Source of the DNA: Amycolatopsis alkalitolerans
Lineage (GTDB): Bacteria > Actinomycetota > Actinomycetes > Mycobacteriales > Pseudonocardiaceae
Direction: 5' to 3'
DNA: 64,000 nucleotides
NCBI RefSeq assembly: GCF_006152065.1
Contig: NZ_VDFW01000026.1
Location: 1 to 64,000 of the forward strand
The notes beneath the pieces are model-generated. The model worked only from the letters and a program-made list of their open reading frames with translations. It was not told where the DNA came from and ran no database searches. This document shows, one piece after another, positions 44,627-53,093 of the stretch; the stretch's first letter is position 1, and each line of letters begins with the position of its first letter. A program made the position numbers and the translations under genes.

Positions 44627-44998
44627 GTGGTCGTGCACGCGTTCGACGTCCTCGGCGATCCCGTCCGCCGCCGCATCCTCGAGTTGCTGGCGCCGGGTGA
44701 GCAGACCTCGGGGGCGATCAGCGCGGCCATCCGGGACGAGTTCGGTATCTCGCAGCCCGCGGTGTCCCAGCACCTGCGGGTACTCCGGGAGAACGGGTTC
44801 GCCACCGTGCGTGCCGAGGGCGCACGCCGGCTTTACGCCCTGGACAGCGGGCCGCTGGAGGAGGCCGACGCGTGGCTGGAGCGGTTCCGGGGCTTCTGGA
44901 ACCAGCGGCCCGGCTCCGAACGGGCGCGCGGTAAACGAGAACGTCAGAAGGAAATGACGGACATCGGCGTGCGTACGCGGCGCAGGTCCCCGTCTTAG
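44627..44998 (+). CDS. ArsR family helix-turn-helix regulator
   Basis: A 123-residue winged-helix protein: VHAFDVLGDPVRRRILELLAPGEQTSGAISAAI, then the recognition helix FGISQPAVSQHLRVLRENG and the wing VRAEGARRLYAL. No metal-binding Cys cluster is seen, so it is of the non-metal PadR-like/YczG-type ArsR group. The GTG at 44627 is used; a nearby ATG at 44625 is out of frame. Lys/Arg-rich tail. It precedes the xanthine dehydrogenase operon by 126 bases. Confidence 0.85.
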   Translation: MVVHAFDVLGDPVRRRILELLAPGEQTSGAISAAIRDEFGISQPAVSQHLRVLRENGFATVRAEGARRLYALDSGPLEEADAWLERFRGFWNQRPGSERARGKRERQKEMTDIGVRTRRRSPS

Positions 44999-45038
44999 TC
45001 CCGGCGTAGTTAGCCTGACCGTCATCCGGTTTGTGGGA

Positions 45039-45080
45039 AAGTACGAACGCGGGCCCTGACCTGGGCGCCGGTTCATACTT
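45039..45080. promoter_or_regulatory. Inverted repeat upstream of the xanthine dehydrogenase operon
   Basis: AAGTACGAAC at 45039-45048 and GTTCATACTT at 45071-45080 are complementary with one mismatch and are separated by 22 bases, about two helical turns between arms. The arrangement suits a dimeric or tetrameric regulator such as PucR, encoded next door, controlling the operon starting at 45125. Confidence 0.45.
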
Positions 45081-45124
45081 CGGTGCCGTTGCCGTGACCC
45101 ACGCCACGGCGGTCTACTTTCCGG

Positions 45125-45982
45125 GTGGACTTCCTGCGACCCCAGAACCTCGCCGAGGCGCTGGCCCTCAAGGCCGAGCACCCGGACGCGGTGCCCATCG
45201 CCGGCGGGACGGACGTGATGGTCGAGCTGAACTTCGACCACCGCCGCCCGGCCGCGCTGCTCGATCTCAACCGCGTCGGCGAGCTCGCCGAATGGTCCAC
45301 TTCGGACTCAGGCGTGCGGCTCGGGGCGAGCGTGCCCTACACCCGGGTCATCGCCGAGCTGGGCGACCGGCTGCCCGGCCTCGCGCTGGCGTCGCGGACC
45401 GTCGGCTCGCCGCAGATCCGCAACCGCGGCACGGTCGGGGGCAATCTCGGCGCGGCCTCGCCCGCGGGGGATACGCATCCGGTGCTGCTCGTGACCGGCG
45501 CCCGGATCGAGGCGGCCTCGACGCGGGGCACGCGGCTCATCCCCGCCGAGGAGTTCTACGTCGGTGTCAAACGGAACGCGCTCGCCGAAGACGAGCTGAT
45601 CACCGCCGTGCACCTGCCGGTGAGCACCGGAGCGCAGCAGTTTTCGAAGGTCGGCACGCGTAACGCCATGGTCATCGCGGTGTGCTCGTTCGCGCTCGCG
45701 ATCGAGAACTGGCAGGTGCGGGCGGCGATCGGCTCGGCGGCCCCGACCCCGCGCCGGGTGCCCGAAGCCGAGGAGTTCCTGACCGCCGAACTGCCCTGGG
45801 GTTCGCCGCTGCCGGACTCCCTCAAGCGCCGGTTCGGTGAGCTCGTCGCCGCGGCCGCGCAACCGATCGACGACGTCCGCGGCAGCGCCGCCTACCGCAA
45901 GCACGCCCTGTCCGTCCTCGCCCGGCGCACGCTCGGCTGGGCCTGGCAGGAGATTCTCGGGAAGGACTCCGCATGCGCCTGA
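45125..45982 (+). CDS. Xanthine dehydrogenase FAD-binding subunit
   Basis: The 285-residue CoxM/XdhB-type subunit carries VPIAGGTDVMVELNF near the start, the FAD loop IRNRGTVGGNLGAASPAGD and a C-terminal CO-dehydrogenase flavoprotein domain. It moves electrons from the iron-sulfur subunit to NAD+ or another acceptor. GTG start; the stop overlaps the iron-sulfur gene by 10 bases. Confidence 0.92.
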   Translation: MDFLRPQNLAEALALKAEHPDAVPIAGGTDVMVELNFDHRRPAALLDLNRVGELAEWSTSDSGVRLGASVPYTRVIAELGDRLPGLALASRTVGSPQIRNRGTVGGNLGAASPAGDTHPVLLVTGARIEAASTRGTRLIPAEEFYVGVKRNALAEDELITAVHLPVSTGAQQFSKVGTRNAMVIAVCSFALAIENWQVRAAIGSAAPTPRRVPEAEEFLTAELPWGSPLPDSLKRRFGELVAAAAQPIDDVRGSAAYRKHALSVLARRTLGWAWQEILGKDSACA

Positions 45983-46431
45983 ACGTGACCGTGAACGGCG
46001 AGGCCAAGCAGGCCGACGACGTCTGGGAAGGCGAGAGCCTGCTGTACGTGCTGCGCGAGCGGCTCGGCCTCCCCGGCTCGAAGAATGCTTGCGAGCAGGG
46101 GGAATGCGGGTCCTGCACGGTGTATCTCGACGGTGTGCCGGTGTGCTCCTGCCTGGTCGCGGCCGGGCAGGCCGAGGGCCGCGAGGTACGCACGGTCGAG
46201 GGCCTCGCCGACGGCGAGCAGCTCGACCGGGTGCAGCGGTCCTTTGTGGACGCGGCCGCGGTGCAGTGCGGGTTCTGCACGCCCGGGCTCGTGGTCGCGG
46301 CACACGATCTGCTGAATCGCGTGCCGGATCCGAGCGACGAGGAGATCCGCGAGGCGCTGGCCGGGAACCTGTGCCGTTGCACGGGATACGAGAAGATCCT
46401 CGACGCCGTCCGGATGGCGGCCACGCGATGA
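45973..46431 (+). CDS. Xanthine dehydrogenase 2Fe-2S subunit
   Basis: The 152-residue subunit has the plant-type cluster site CEQGECGSCTVYLDG...CSC and the second cluster site CGFCTPG...CRCTGYEKI. It links the molybdopterin site to FAD. ATG overlap with the FAD subunit; its stop overlaps the deaminase by four bases. Confidence 0.95.
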   Translation: MRLNVTVNGEAKQADDVWEGESLLYVLRERLGLPGSKNACEQGECGSCTVYLDGVPVCSCLVAAGQAEGREVRTVEGLADGEQLDRVQRSFVDAAAVQCGFCTPGLVVAAHDLLNRVPDPSDEEIREALAGNLCRCTGYEKILDAVRMAATR

Positions 46432-47759
46432 GGACGGTTCTGGACAACGCGGCGATCGCGACCGTCGACGCCGAGGGCACCGAGTATCCGAGCGGGCATG
46501 TGGTCGTGGAGGACGGCCGGATCGTCGCGGTCGGCGCCGGGCCGGGTCGAGGCGATCGGCGGATCGATGCGACCGGATGCCTGATCACACCGGGTCTGGT
46601 GAACACGCACCACCATCTGTACCAGTGGGCGACCCGTGGTCTCGCGGCCGACTCGACGCTGTTCCAGTGGCTCGTCGAGCTGTACCCGGTCTGGGGCAGG
46701 CTCGACGCGCAGATCACGTATGCCGCGGCGAGCGCCGGCCTGGCCCGGCTCGCCCTGACCGGCTGCACGACGGTCGCCGACCACCACTACGTCTTCCCCC
46801 GCGAAGGCGGGGATCAGGTGCATGCGCTCGTGTCCGCGACCGACCGGATCGGTGTGCGAAGCCATATCGTGCGGGGTTCCATGGACCGCGGTGAGTCGGA
46901 CGGGGGACTGCCGCCGGACAACCTCGTCGAGGACACCGAAGCGGCGTTGCTCGGCACCGAGCAGGCCATCGACGCGTACCACGATCCCGCGCCGTACGCG
47001 CGTATCCGCGTCGCCGTAGGTCCGTGCTCGCCGTTCACCGTCACCGAGAAACTGATGACCGGCGCCGCGGAACTGGCCCGGCGCAAGGGAGTCCGGCTCC
47101 ACACGCATCTCGCCGAAACGCTCGACGAGGAAGAACAGTGCCTCGCCGAGTTCGGCTCGACACCGGCCGAGTATGCGGACAAGCTCGGCTGGCTCGGCGC
47201 GGACGTCTGGATGGCGCATTCGGTGCATCTCTCACCCGACGCGGTTCGCCGCTACGGCGCGACGGGCACCGGCGCGGCGCATTGCCCGACGTCGAACGGG
47301 CGGCTCGGGGCCGGCATCGCGCCCGTGCGGGACCTGCTCGACGTGGGCGCGCCCGTCGGCCTCGGGGTGGACGGGGCGGCGTCGAACGAGTCGGGTGGTC
47401 TCGGTGAGGAACTGCACCAGGCTTTGCTGCAGGCACGGCAGCGCGGCGGGCCGACGGCGTTGACGGTCCGGGACGCGTTGCGGATGGGCACGATGGGTGG
47501 CGCCCGCTGCCTCGGCCGCGAACGGGAACTGGGTTCGCTGGAGCCGGGCAAGCTCGCGGACCTCGCGGTCTGGAACCTGAACGGGCTGCTCTACGCGGGC
47601 ATCGAAGACCCGGTGGCGGCGCTGGTCCTCGGCGCGACCCCGCCGCTGAAACTGCTCATGGTGGGCGGCGAAACCGTGGTGGCGGACGGCGAACTGCGCA
47701 CCGCCGACGAGACCGCGCTGGCCGAGGAACTGACGGCGGCGAGCAGGAGGCTGCGATGA
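46428..47759 (+). CDS. 8-oxoguanine deaminase / guanine deaminase-like amidohydrolase
   Basis: The 443-residue amidohydrolase has the metal sites NTHHHLYQW near residue 62, HTHLAET, MAHSVHL and GVDGAASNES, and closely resembles the subgroup annotated as 8-oxoguanine deaminase, which converts 8-oxoguanine to urate and can act on related purines. Being inside the xanthine dehydrogenase operon, it would feed urate or xanthine into the same path. The family includes other triazine/purine deaminases, so the substrate is likely but not certain. Confidence 0.85.
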   Translation: MRTVLDNAAIATVDAEGTEYPSGHVVVEDGRIVAVGAGPGRGDRRIDATGCLITPGLVNTHHHLYQWATRGLAADSTLFQWLVELYPVWGRLDAQITYAAASAGLARLALTGCTTVADHHYVFPREGGDQVHALVSATDRIGVRSHIVRGSMDRGESDGGLPPDNLVEDTEAALLGTEQAIDAYHDPAPYARIRVAVGPCSPFTVTEKLMTGAAELARRKGVRLHTHLAETLDEEEQCLAEFGSTPAEYADKLGWLGADVWMAHSVHLSPDAVRRYGATGTGAAHCPTSNGRLGAGIAPVRDLLDVGAPVGLGVDGAASNESGGLGEELHQALLQARQRGGPTALTVRDALRMGTMGGARCLGRERELGSLEPGKLADLAVWNLNGLLYAGIEDPVAALVLGATPPLKLLMVGGETVVADGELRTADETALAEELTAASRRLR

Positions 47760-49954
47760 CGACAACCGAGCAGGCGACGGGCACCGCGAACGGCGTCGGC
47801 ACGAGCCCGCGCCGCCCCGACGGTACGGGCAAGGTGCGCGGCGAATTCGCCTACTCCTCCGACCTGTGGCACGAGGACATGCTGTGGGGCGCGACCCTGC
47901 GCAGCCCCCACCCGTATGCGCTGATCAAGAGCATCGACATCACCGAAGCGGCCCGAGTGCAAGGGGTGTACGCGGTGCTGACGCATGAGGATTTGCCGGG
48001 AGTGAACCGCTACGGCCTCGAACATCCCGATCAGCCGGTGCTCGCCGAGAACGTCGTGCGGTACCAGGGCGAGCCGGTCGCGCTGGTCGCGGCGGATCAT
48101 CCGGAAACCGCGCGCCGGGCGATGGAGCGGATCAAGGTCGCCTACGAGGTCGTCGAGCCCGTCACGAACGCCGAGCAGGCGGTCGCGGGGGAGGGGCCGC
48201 GGCTGCATCCTGAGGGGAACATCGTGCGGCATGTGCCGATCCGGCGCGGGGACCCGGGGGCGAAGGCCGAGGTCGTGGTCACAGGCTCGTACGAGGTCGG
48301 CATGCAGGACCAGGCGTTCCTCGGGCCCGAGTCGGGGCTCGCGGTGCCGGGCGAGGACGGCGGGGTCGACCTGTTCGTCGCGACCCAGTGGCTGCACGTG
48401 GACCGGCGGCAGATCGTCGCCGCGCTCGGGTTGGCCGAGGAGAAGGTGCGGCTGACCCTCGGCGGGGTCGGCGGCGCGTTCGGCGGCCGCGAGGACCTGT
48501 CGATCCAGGTCCACGCCTGCTTGCTCGCGCTGCACACCGGCAAGCCGGTGAAGATGGTCTACAACCGCGAGGAATCCTTCTACGGCCACGTGCACCGGCA
48601 TCCCGCGACGCTGCACTACGAGCACGGGGCCGACCGCGACGGCAAGCTGGTCTACGTCAAGGCGCGAATGTACCTCGACGGCGGCGCGTACGCGTCCTCG
48701 ACGCCGGCGGTGGTGGCGAATGCGGCCACGCTGGGCGTCGGGCCGTACGACGTGCCGAACGTCTCGATCGACTGCTGGGGTGCGTACACGAACAACCCGC
48801 CGTGCGGGGCGATGCGTGGTTTCGGTGCCGTGCAAGCGGGTTTCGCGTACGAGTCGCAAATGGACAGGCTCGCCGAGGCGTGCGGGCTCGACGCGGTCGA
48901 GGTCCGCGTGCGCAACGCGATGAGCGAGGGCTCGGTCATGCCGACCGGTCAGGTGGTCGACTCGGCCGCACCGGTCGTGGAGTTGTTGCGGCGCCTGGAA
49001 AGCAAGCCGTTGCCGCCCGCGCCGCTGGTCGAACGGGACCTGCGCACGCTGCCCGGCGGGGTGTCCAACACGACGCACGGCGAAGGCGTGGTGCGTGGCG
49101 TCGGTTACGCGGTCGGGATCAAGAACATCTGCTTCTCCGAAGGGTTCGACGACTACTCGACCGCGCGAGTGCGGCTCGAGGTCGTCGGCGGCGAGGCGGC
49201 CGCGACCGTGCAGACGGCGGCGTGCGAGGTCGGCCAGGGGCTGGTCACGGTGCTGCAGCAGATCGTGCGCACCGAACTCGGCGTCGAGCGGGTGACGATC
49301 CTGCCGATGGACACCACGATCGGCAATGCCGGTTCGACCTCGGCCTCGCGGCAGACGTATGTCACCGGCGGAGCCGTGCGAGCGGCGTGCCTCGCGGTGC
49401 GGGAGGCGCTCGGCCCGCTCTCGCCGTACGACCTCGGCGACAAGGTGATCGACGAGACCGTCGAGTGGCGGCACCGGCCCACCGAGACGCTCGACCCGGA
49501 AACCGGTGCCGGGAACGCCCACGTGCAGTACGGGTTCGCCGCGCACCGCGCGGTCGTCGACGTCGATGTCGAACTCGGCCTGGTCAAGGTGGTCGCGCTC
49601 GACTGCGCCCAGGACGTGGGCAAGGCGCTCAACCCGCAGGCCGTGCTGGGCCAGATCCAGGGCGGATCGGCGCAGGGGCTCGGCCTCGCCGTGATGGAGG
49701 AGATCCAGACGCAGGACGGGAAGATCCGCAACCCGTCGTTCACCGACTACCTGATCCCGACCGTGCTCGACATGCCGCCGATGTCCATCGACGTGCTCGA
49801 ACTGGCCGATCCGCACGCTCCGTACGGGCTGCGCGGTGTCGGCGAACCGCCGACGATCTCGTCCACCCCGGCGATCGTCGCGGCCATCCGGGCGGCCACC
49901 GGCCGGGCGCTCACCCGCGTCCCCGTGCGCCCGGACCACATCACCGCACCCTGA
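47756..49954 (+). CDS. Xanthine dehydrogenase molybdopterin-binding subunit
   Basis: The 732-residue catalytic subunit has the molybdenum cofactor motifs GGVGGAFGGRED, the substrate-facing CGAMRGFGAVQ, the cofactor segment ACEVGQGLVTVLQQ, and the catalytic glutamate in the C-terminal GLRGVGEPP. It hydroxylates hypoxanthine and xanthine to urate. ATGA overlap with the deaminase. The three subunits plus the deaminase form one operon. Confidence 0.93.
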   Translation: MTTTEQATGTANGVGTSPRRPDGTGKVRGEFAYSSDLWHEDMLWGATLRSPHPYALIKSIDITEAARVQGVYAVLTHEDLPGVNRYGLEHPDQPVLAENVVRYQGEPVALVAADHPETARRAMERIKVAYEVVEPVTNAEQAVAGEGPRLHPEGNIVRHVPIRRGDPGAKAEVVVTGSYEVGMQDQAFLGPESGLAVPGEDGGVDLFVATQWLHVDRRQIVAALGLAEEKVRLTLGGVGGAFGGREDLSIQVHACLLALHTGKPVKMVYNREESFYGHVHRHPATLHYEHGADRDGKLVYVKARMYLDGGAYASSTPAVVANAATLGVGPYDVPNVSIDCWGAYTNNPPCGAMRGFGAVQAGFAYESQMDRLAEACGLDAVEVRVRNAMSEGSVMPTGQVVDSAAPVVELLRRLESKPLPPAPLVERDLRTLPGGVSNTTHGEGVVRGVGYAVGIKNICFSEGFDDYSTARVRLEVVGGEAAATVQTAACEVGQGLVTVLQQIVRTELGVERVTILPMDTTIGNAGSTSASRQTYVTGGAVRAACLAVREALGPLSPYDLGDKVIDETVEWRHRPTETLDPETGAGNAHVQYGFAAHRAVVDVDVELGLVKVVALDCAQDVGKALNPQAVLGQIQGGSAQGLGLAVMEEIQTQDGKIRNPSFTDYLIPTVLDMPPMSIDVLELADPHAPYGLRGVGEPPTISSTPAIVAAIRAATGRALTRVPVRPDHITAP

Positions 49955-49958
49955 GTGT

Positions 49959-50076
49959 CGCGCGTGTTTGCCCCTCCGGTCGGCGTGTTTGCCTGTCCGG
50001 TCGGCGAGTTTGCGTCGTGGGCGGCCAACCCAGCGACGTGAGGGGCGAACACGCGCGCGGGGTCGGCAAACACGCC
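49959..50076. repeat. Intergenic modular inverted repeat, copy B
   Basis: GGCGTGTTTGCC at 49982-49993 is the exact reverse complement of GGCAAACACGCC at 50065-50076. CGCGTGTTTGCCCCTC at 49961-49976 pairs with GAGGGGCGAACACGCG. Further GAGTTTGCG and GGCCAAC modules lie between. It starts five bases after the xanthine dehydrogenase stop and ends just before the AAGGAGG ribosome-binding site of the permease. Confidence 0.8.
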
Positions 50077-50093
50077 ACGCAAGGAGGCGAGCA

Positions 50094-51509
50094 ATGATCC
50101 AGCTGCGCACCCGGCCCGTCATCCGTAAGTCCGTTGTGGACTCCTACTTCCATATCTCCCGCCGCGGCAGCAGCGTCGGCCGGGAGATCCGCGGCGGGAT
50201 CACCACGTTCGTCGCGATGTGCTACATCGTGCTGCTGAACCCGCTGATCCTCGGGGCTTCCGCCGACATCACCGGCGCGCGCCTGTCCACCGAGCAGGTC
50301 ACGACGGCCACCGCCCTCGCCGCGGGCGTGACCACGATCCTGATGGGCCTGTTCGGCCGCGCCCCGCTCGCGCTCGCCGCGGGTCTGGGCATCAACGGCG
50401 TCGTCGCGTTCCAGATGGCCCCCGAGATGACCTGGTCGCAGGCATTCGGGCTCGTCGTGCTCGAAGGCGTGTGCATCGTGCTGATGGCGGTTTCGGGTGT
50501 CCGCGAGCGGATCATCAACGCGATCCCGATGGCGCTCAAGACCGCGATCACCGTCGGCATCGGGCTCTACATCGCGCTCGTCGGCCTGGTCAGCGCCGGG
50601 TTCGTGACCCGGACCCCGGACTCGGCGGACTCGACGGTGCCCGTCCGGATGGGCATCGGCGGGCATCTCACCGGCTGGCCCATCCTGATCTTCTGCATCG
50701 GCCTGCTGCTGATGATCGTGCTGATGTCCCGGCGCACGCCCGGCGCGGTGCTGATCAGCATCGCCGTCGCCACGGTGCTCGCGATCGCCGTCAACGCCGC
50801 CTTCCACCCCTCCGGCTGGGGTCTGGTCAAACCGGCCGTGCCGACGCACGTCGTCGCGACCCCCGACTTCAGCCTCCTCGGGCATATCGACCTGTTCGGC
50901 GGCTTCGCCTCGGCGGGACCGGTCGCCGCGTGCGTCTTCCTGTTCACGCTCGTGCTGTCCGGATTCTTCGACGCGATGGGCACCATCACGAGCGTCTCCG
51001 AGGAGGCCGGGCTCGTGCGGGACGGCCGCGTCGAGGGCATGGGCCGCATCCTGCTCGTCGACGGGTTCGGCGCGCTGGCCGGCGGGCTGAGCGGTTCGGC
51101 GCCGAACACGGTGTTCCTGGAGTCCGCGGCGGGCGTGGGGGAGGGCGCGCGAACCGGGCTGGCGAGCATCGTGACCGGGGCGCTGTTCACCGTGACGCTG
51201 TTCCTGACGCCGATCGCCGCGATCGTGCCCGCGCAGGCCGCCGCGCCCGCACTCGTCGTCATCGGGGGGATGATGATGGCCCAGGCGCGCCGGATTCCCT
51301 GGCAGGACATCGATATCGCGATCCCGGTGTTCCTGATCGCCGCCGTCATCCCGTTCACCTACTCGATCACGAACGGCATCGGCGCCGGCCTGATCGCGTA
51401 CGTGCTGATCAAGCTGGCGAAGGGCAGGATCCGCGAGGTCGGCTGGCTGCTCGGTGTACTGGCAGCGATCTTCGCGGCCTACTTCGCCTCGGGCGCGTTC
51501 ATGAGCTGA
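50094..51509 (+). CDS. AzgA-type purine permease (NCS2 superfamily)
   Basis: The 471-residue transporter has about 12-14 membrane helices and the AzgA features REIRGGITTFVAMCYIVLLNP near the start, GLGINGVVAF, FLFTLVLSGFFDAMGTITSVSEEAG and SAPNTVFLESAAGVGEGARTGLASIVTG. It imports adenine, guanine or hypoxanthine, supplying the neighbouring catabolic enzymes. AAGGAGG lies six bases before the ATG. Its last 31 bases overlap the convergent TetR gene. Confidence 0.92.
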   Translation: MIQLRTRPVIRKSVVDSYFHISRRGSSVGREIRGGITTFVAMCYIVLLNPLILGASADITGARLSTEQVTTATALAAGVTTILMGLFGRAPLALAAGLGINGVVAFQMAPEMTWSQAFGLVVLEGVCIVLMAVSGVRERIINAIPMALKTAITVGIGLYIALVGLVSAGFVTRTPDSADSTVPVRMGIGGHLTGWPILIFCIGLLLMIVLMSRRTPGAVLISIAVATVLAIAVNAAFHPSGWGLVKPAVPTHVVATPDFSLLGHIDLFGGFASAGPVAACVFLFTLVLSGFFDAMGTITSVSEEAGLVRDGRVEGMGRILLVDGFGALAGGLSGSAPNTVFLESAAGVGEGARTGLASIVTGALFTVTLFLTPIAAIVPAQAAAPALVVIGGMMMAQARRIPWQDIDIAIPVFLIAAVIPFTYSITNGIGAGLIAYVLIKLAKGRIREVGWLLGVLAAIFAAYFASGAFMS

Positions 51510-52063
51510 CGCGCTGTCGCGACGGCAGCCTCGCCGGCGACGGCCACCGGTTCCACGTCGCGCAGCGAACGGCTCAGCACGAACGCGCCTTCCAGGCTCG
51601 TGACGACCGCGATGGTGAGCTTCCGTGCATCCTTTTCGGACAGACCGAAGCGCTGGAAAGCCTTGGTGCCTCTGTCGATCCAGGCGTTGAACACCTCGGC
51701 CGTGGCCTTCCTCAGCGGCTCGCTCGTGCTGGCGACCTCCAGCGCGACGGTCGCGATCGGGCAGGCGTCGGCGTAGTCGGTCTCCTTCAGCGTGACCGCC
51801 GCGCCGGCGAAGGCGTCTTCGATCCCGCTCACCGGATCGGCCGCCGGCGTGATGAAGATGTCGAACAGTTCCCCGTAGAGCAGCCCCGATTCGCGGATGA
51901 CCTCCGCGCCCAGTTGTTCCTTGCCGCCGGGAAAGAAGTGGTAGAGCGAGCCGAACGGGGCGCCCGCCGCGGTGACGATCTGTTTGAGCCCGGTCCCGGT
52001 ATAGCCGTTGCGGCGGAACAGTTCGGCGCTGGCGAGCATGATGCGCTCTTTCGTATTGCTCAC
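51479..52063 (-). CDS. TetR family regulator, LmrA/YxaF type
   Basis: The 194-residue repressor has an N-terminal helix-turn-helix (IMLASAELFRRNGYTGTGLKQIVTAAGAPFGSLYHFFPGGKEQL) and a C-terminal ligand domain with ACPIATVALEVAS, typical of the LmrA/YxaF/QacR group. It is divergent from an alpha/beta hydrolase with operator-like repeats between, so it probably controls that gene and itself in response to a small hydrophobic ligand. Confidence 0.9.
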   Translation of the reverse strand: MSNTKERIMLASAELFRRNGYTGTGLKQIVTAAGAPFGSLYHFFPGGKEQLGAEVIRESGLLYGELFDIFITPAADPVSGIEDAFAGAAVTLKETDYADACPIATVALEVASTSEPLRKATAEVFNAWIDRGTKAFQRFGLSEKDARKLTIAVVTSLEGAFVLSRSLRDVEPVAVAGEAAVATARQLMNAPEAK

Positions 52064-52077
52064 CCGCCGAGTCTACG

Positions 52078-52101
52078 CTAGCCTCTCGCTAGAGCGATCT
52101 A
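52078..52101. promoter_or_regulatory. Operator-like repeats between the TetR and hydrolase genes
   Basis: CTAGC, five bases, GCTAG (52078-52092) is a perfect inverted repeat; CGCTAG recurs 11 bases apart (52076 and 52087); and TAGAGCGATCTA (52090-52101) is an overlapping palindrome of the TAGA...TCTA form often bound by LmrA-type TetR proteins. It sits next to the TetR start and about 20 bases before the hydrolase ATG. Confidence 0.6.
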
Positions 52102-52121
52102 TCAAATTTGGGGAGGGCATC

Positions 52122-52952
52122 ATGCCCGAGATAGAGCTTTCCGCGGGGCCGGTCGAGTACTCCGACACCGGCGGCGACGGCCCGGTGCTCGTCCTGCTGC
52201 ACGGTCTGACCATCGACGGCTCGGTGTGGCGCAAGGTCGTGCCGGATCTGGGGGAATACCGGTGCGTCAGGCCCACGCTGCCGCTCGGCTCCCACCGCAA
52301 GCCGATGCGCCCCGACGCCGACCTGTCGATGCTCGGGATGGCGCTGCTGGTGGGGGAGTTCCTGGAGAAGCTGGACCTGCGGGACGTGACGCTGGTGCTC
52401 AACGATTGGGGTGGCGCGCAGTTCCTCATCTCCGAGGGCAAGGCGGACCGCGTCGCGCGGCTGGTCCTCGTCGCGTGCGAGGCGTTCGACAACTACCCGC
52501 CCGGCCTGCCCGGCAAGCTCATCGTGGCGGCCACCCGCGCCCCGGGCGGGCTCGCGGCGACCATGAAACTGTTGCGGTTCCAGGCTGTCCGGCGTGCCCC
52601 TGGCGGCTGGGGCTGGATGAGCAAGCAGCCGGTGCCGCGTGAGGTGATGGACGGCTGGTTCGGCCCGGCGGCCGCCTCGCCGGAGATCCGCCGCGACATC
52701 AAGAAGTACGGGCTCTCCGTACCGCCGCGGGAAACCCTGCTCGAGTGGTCGGAGCGGCTCAAGGCCTTCGACCGGCCGGTGCTCGTCGTCTGGGCGAAGG
52801 AGGACAAGCTGATGCCCCGCGAGCACGGCCCGCGCCTGGCCGCGCTGTTCCCCGACGCGAAGCTGGTCGAGGTCGAGGACAGCTACACCCTCGTCCCCGA
52901 GGACCGCCCGGACGTCCTAATCAAGGAACTACGCGAGTTCGTGCCCGCCTGA
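52122..52952 (+). CDS. Alpha/beta hydrolase-fold protein with altered catalytic residues
   Basis: A 276-residue protein of the haloalkane dehalogenase/epoxide hydrolase-like group. The oxyanion segment is LLHGLTIDGSVW, and the nucleophile elbow is LNDWGGAQ with Asp in place of Ser. An acid is likely in VWAKEDKLMP. The segment that normally holds the catalytic His reads EDSYTLVPEDRP, with Thr at the expected His position, so the usual hydrolytic mechanism may not operate. GGGAGG precedes the ATG. Regulated, probably, by the divergent TetR. Confidence 0.85.
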   Translation: MPEIELSAGPVEYSDTGGDGPVLVLLHGLTIDGSVWRKVVPDLGEYRCVRPTLPLGSHRKPMRPDADLSMLGMALLVGEFLEKLDLRDVTLVLNDWGGAQFLISEGKADRVARLVLVACEAFDNYPPGLPGKLIVAATRAPGGLAATMKLLRFQAVRRAPGGWGWMSKQPVPREVMDGWFGPAAASPEIRRDIKKYGLSVPPRETLLEWSERLKAFDRPVLVVWAKEDKLMPREHGPRLAALFPDAKLVEVEDSYTLVPEDRPDVLIKELREFVPA

Positions 52953-53093
52953 CCCGGGCGTGTTTGCCGCCTCCAGCAGTGAGTTGGCCGCGCGTGTCGC
53001 CGAGTTTGCCGCCCACATCGGCTGGGCGCCGCAGCGGGCCAACTCACGGTCGCGGAGGGCCAACTCGGTGACGCGGCTGGTGAACACGCGGGG
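52953..53093. repeat. Intergenic modular inverted repeat, copy C
   Basis: GTGAGTTGGCC at 52979-52989 is the exact reverse complement of GGCCAACTCAC at 53037-53047. GCGTGTTTGCCGCC near 52958 pairs loosely with GTGAACACGCGG near 53080, and CCGAGTTTGCC near 53000 with GGCCAACTCGG near 53058. It fills the whole gap between two convergent stop codons. Confidence 0.8.

Noticed and set aside
47591-50122. 843-codon leftward open frame over the xanthine dehydrogenase large subunit
   Set aside because: Shadow of high-GC coding DNA with no conserved motifs; it also crosses the intergenic repeat.
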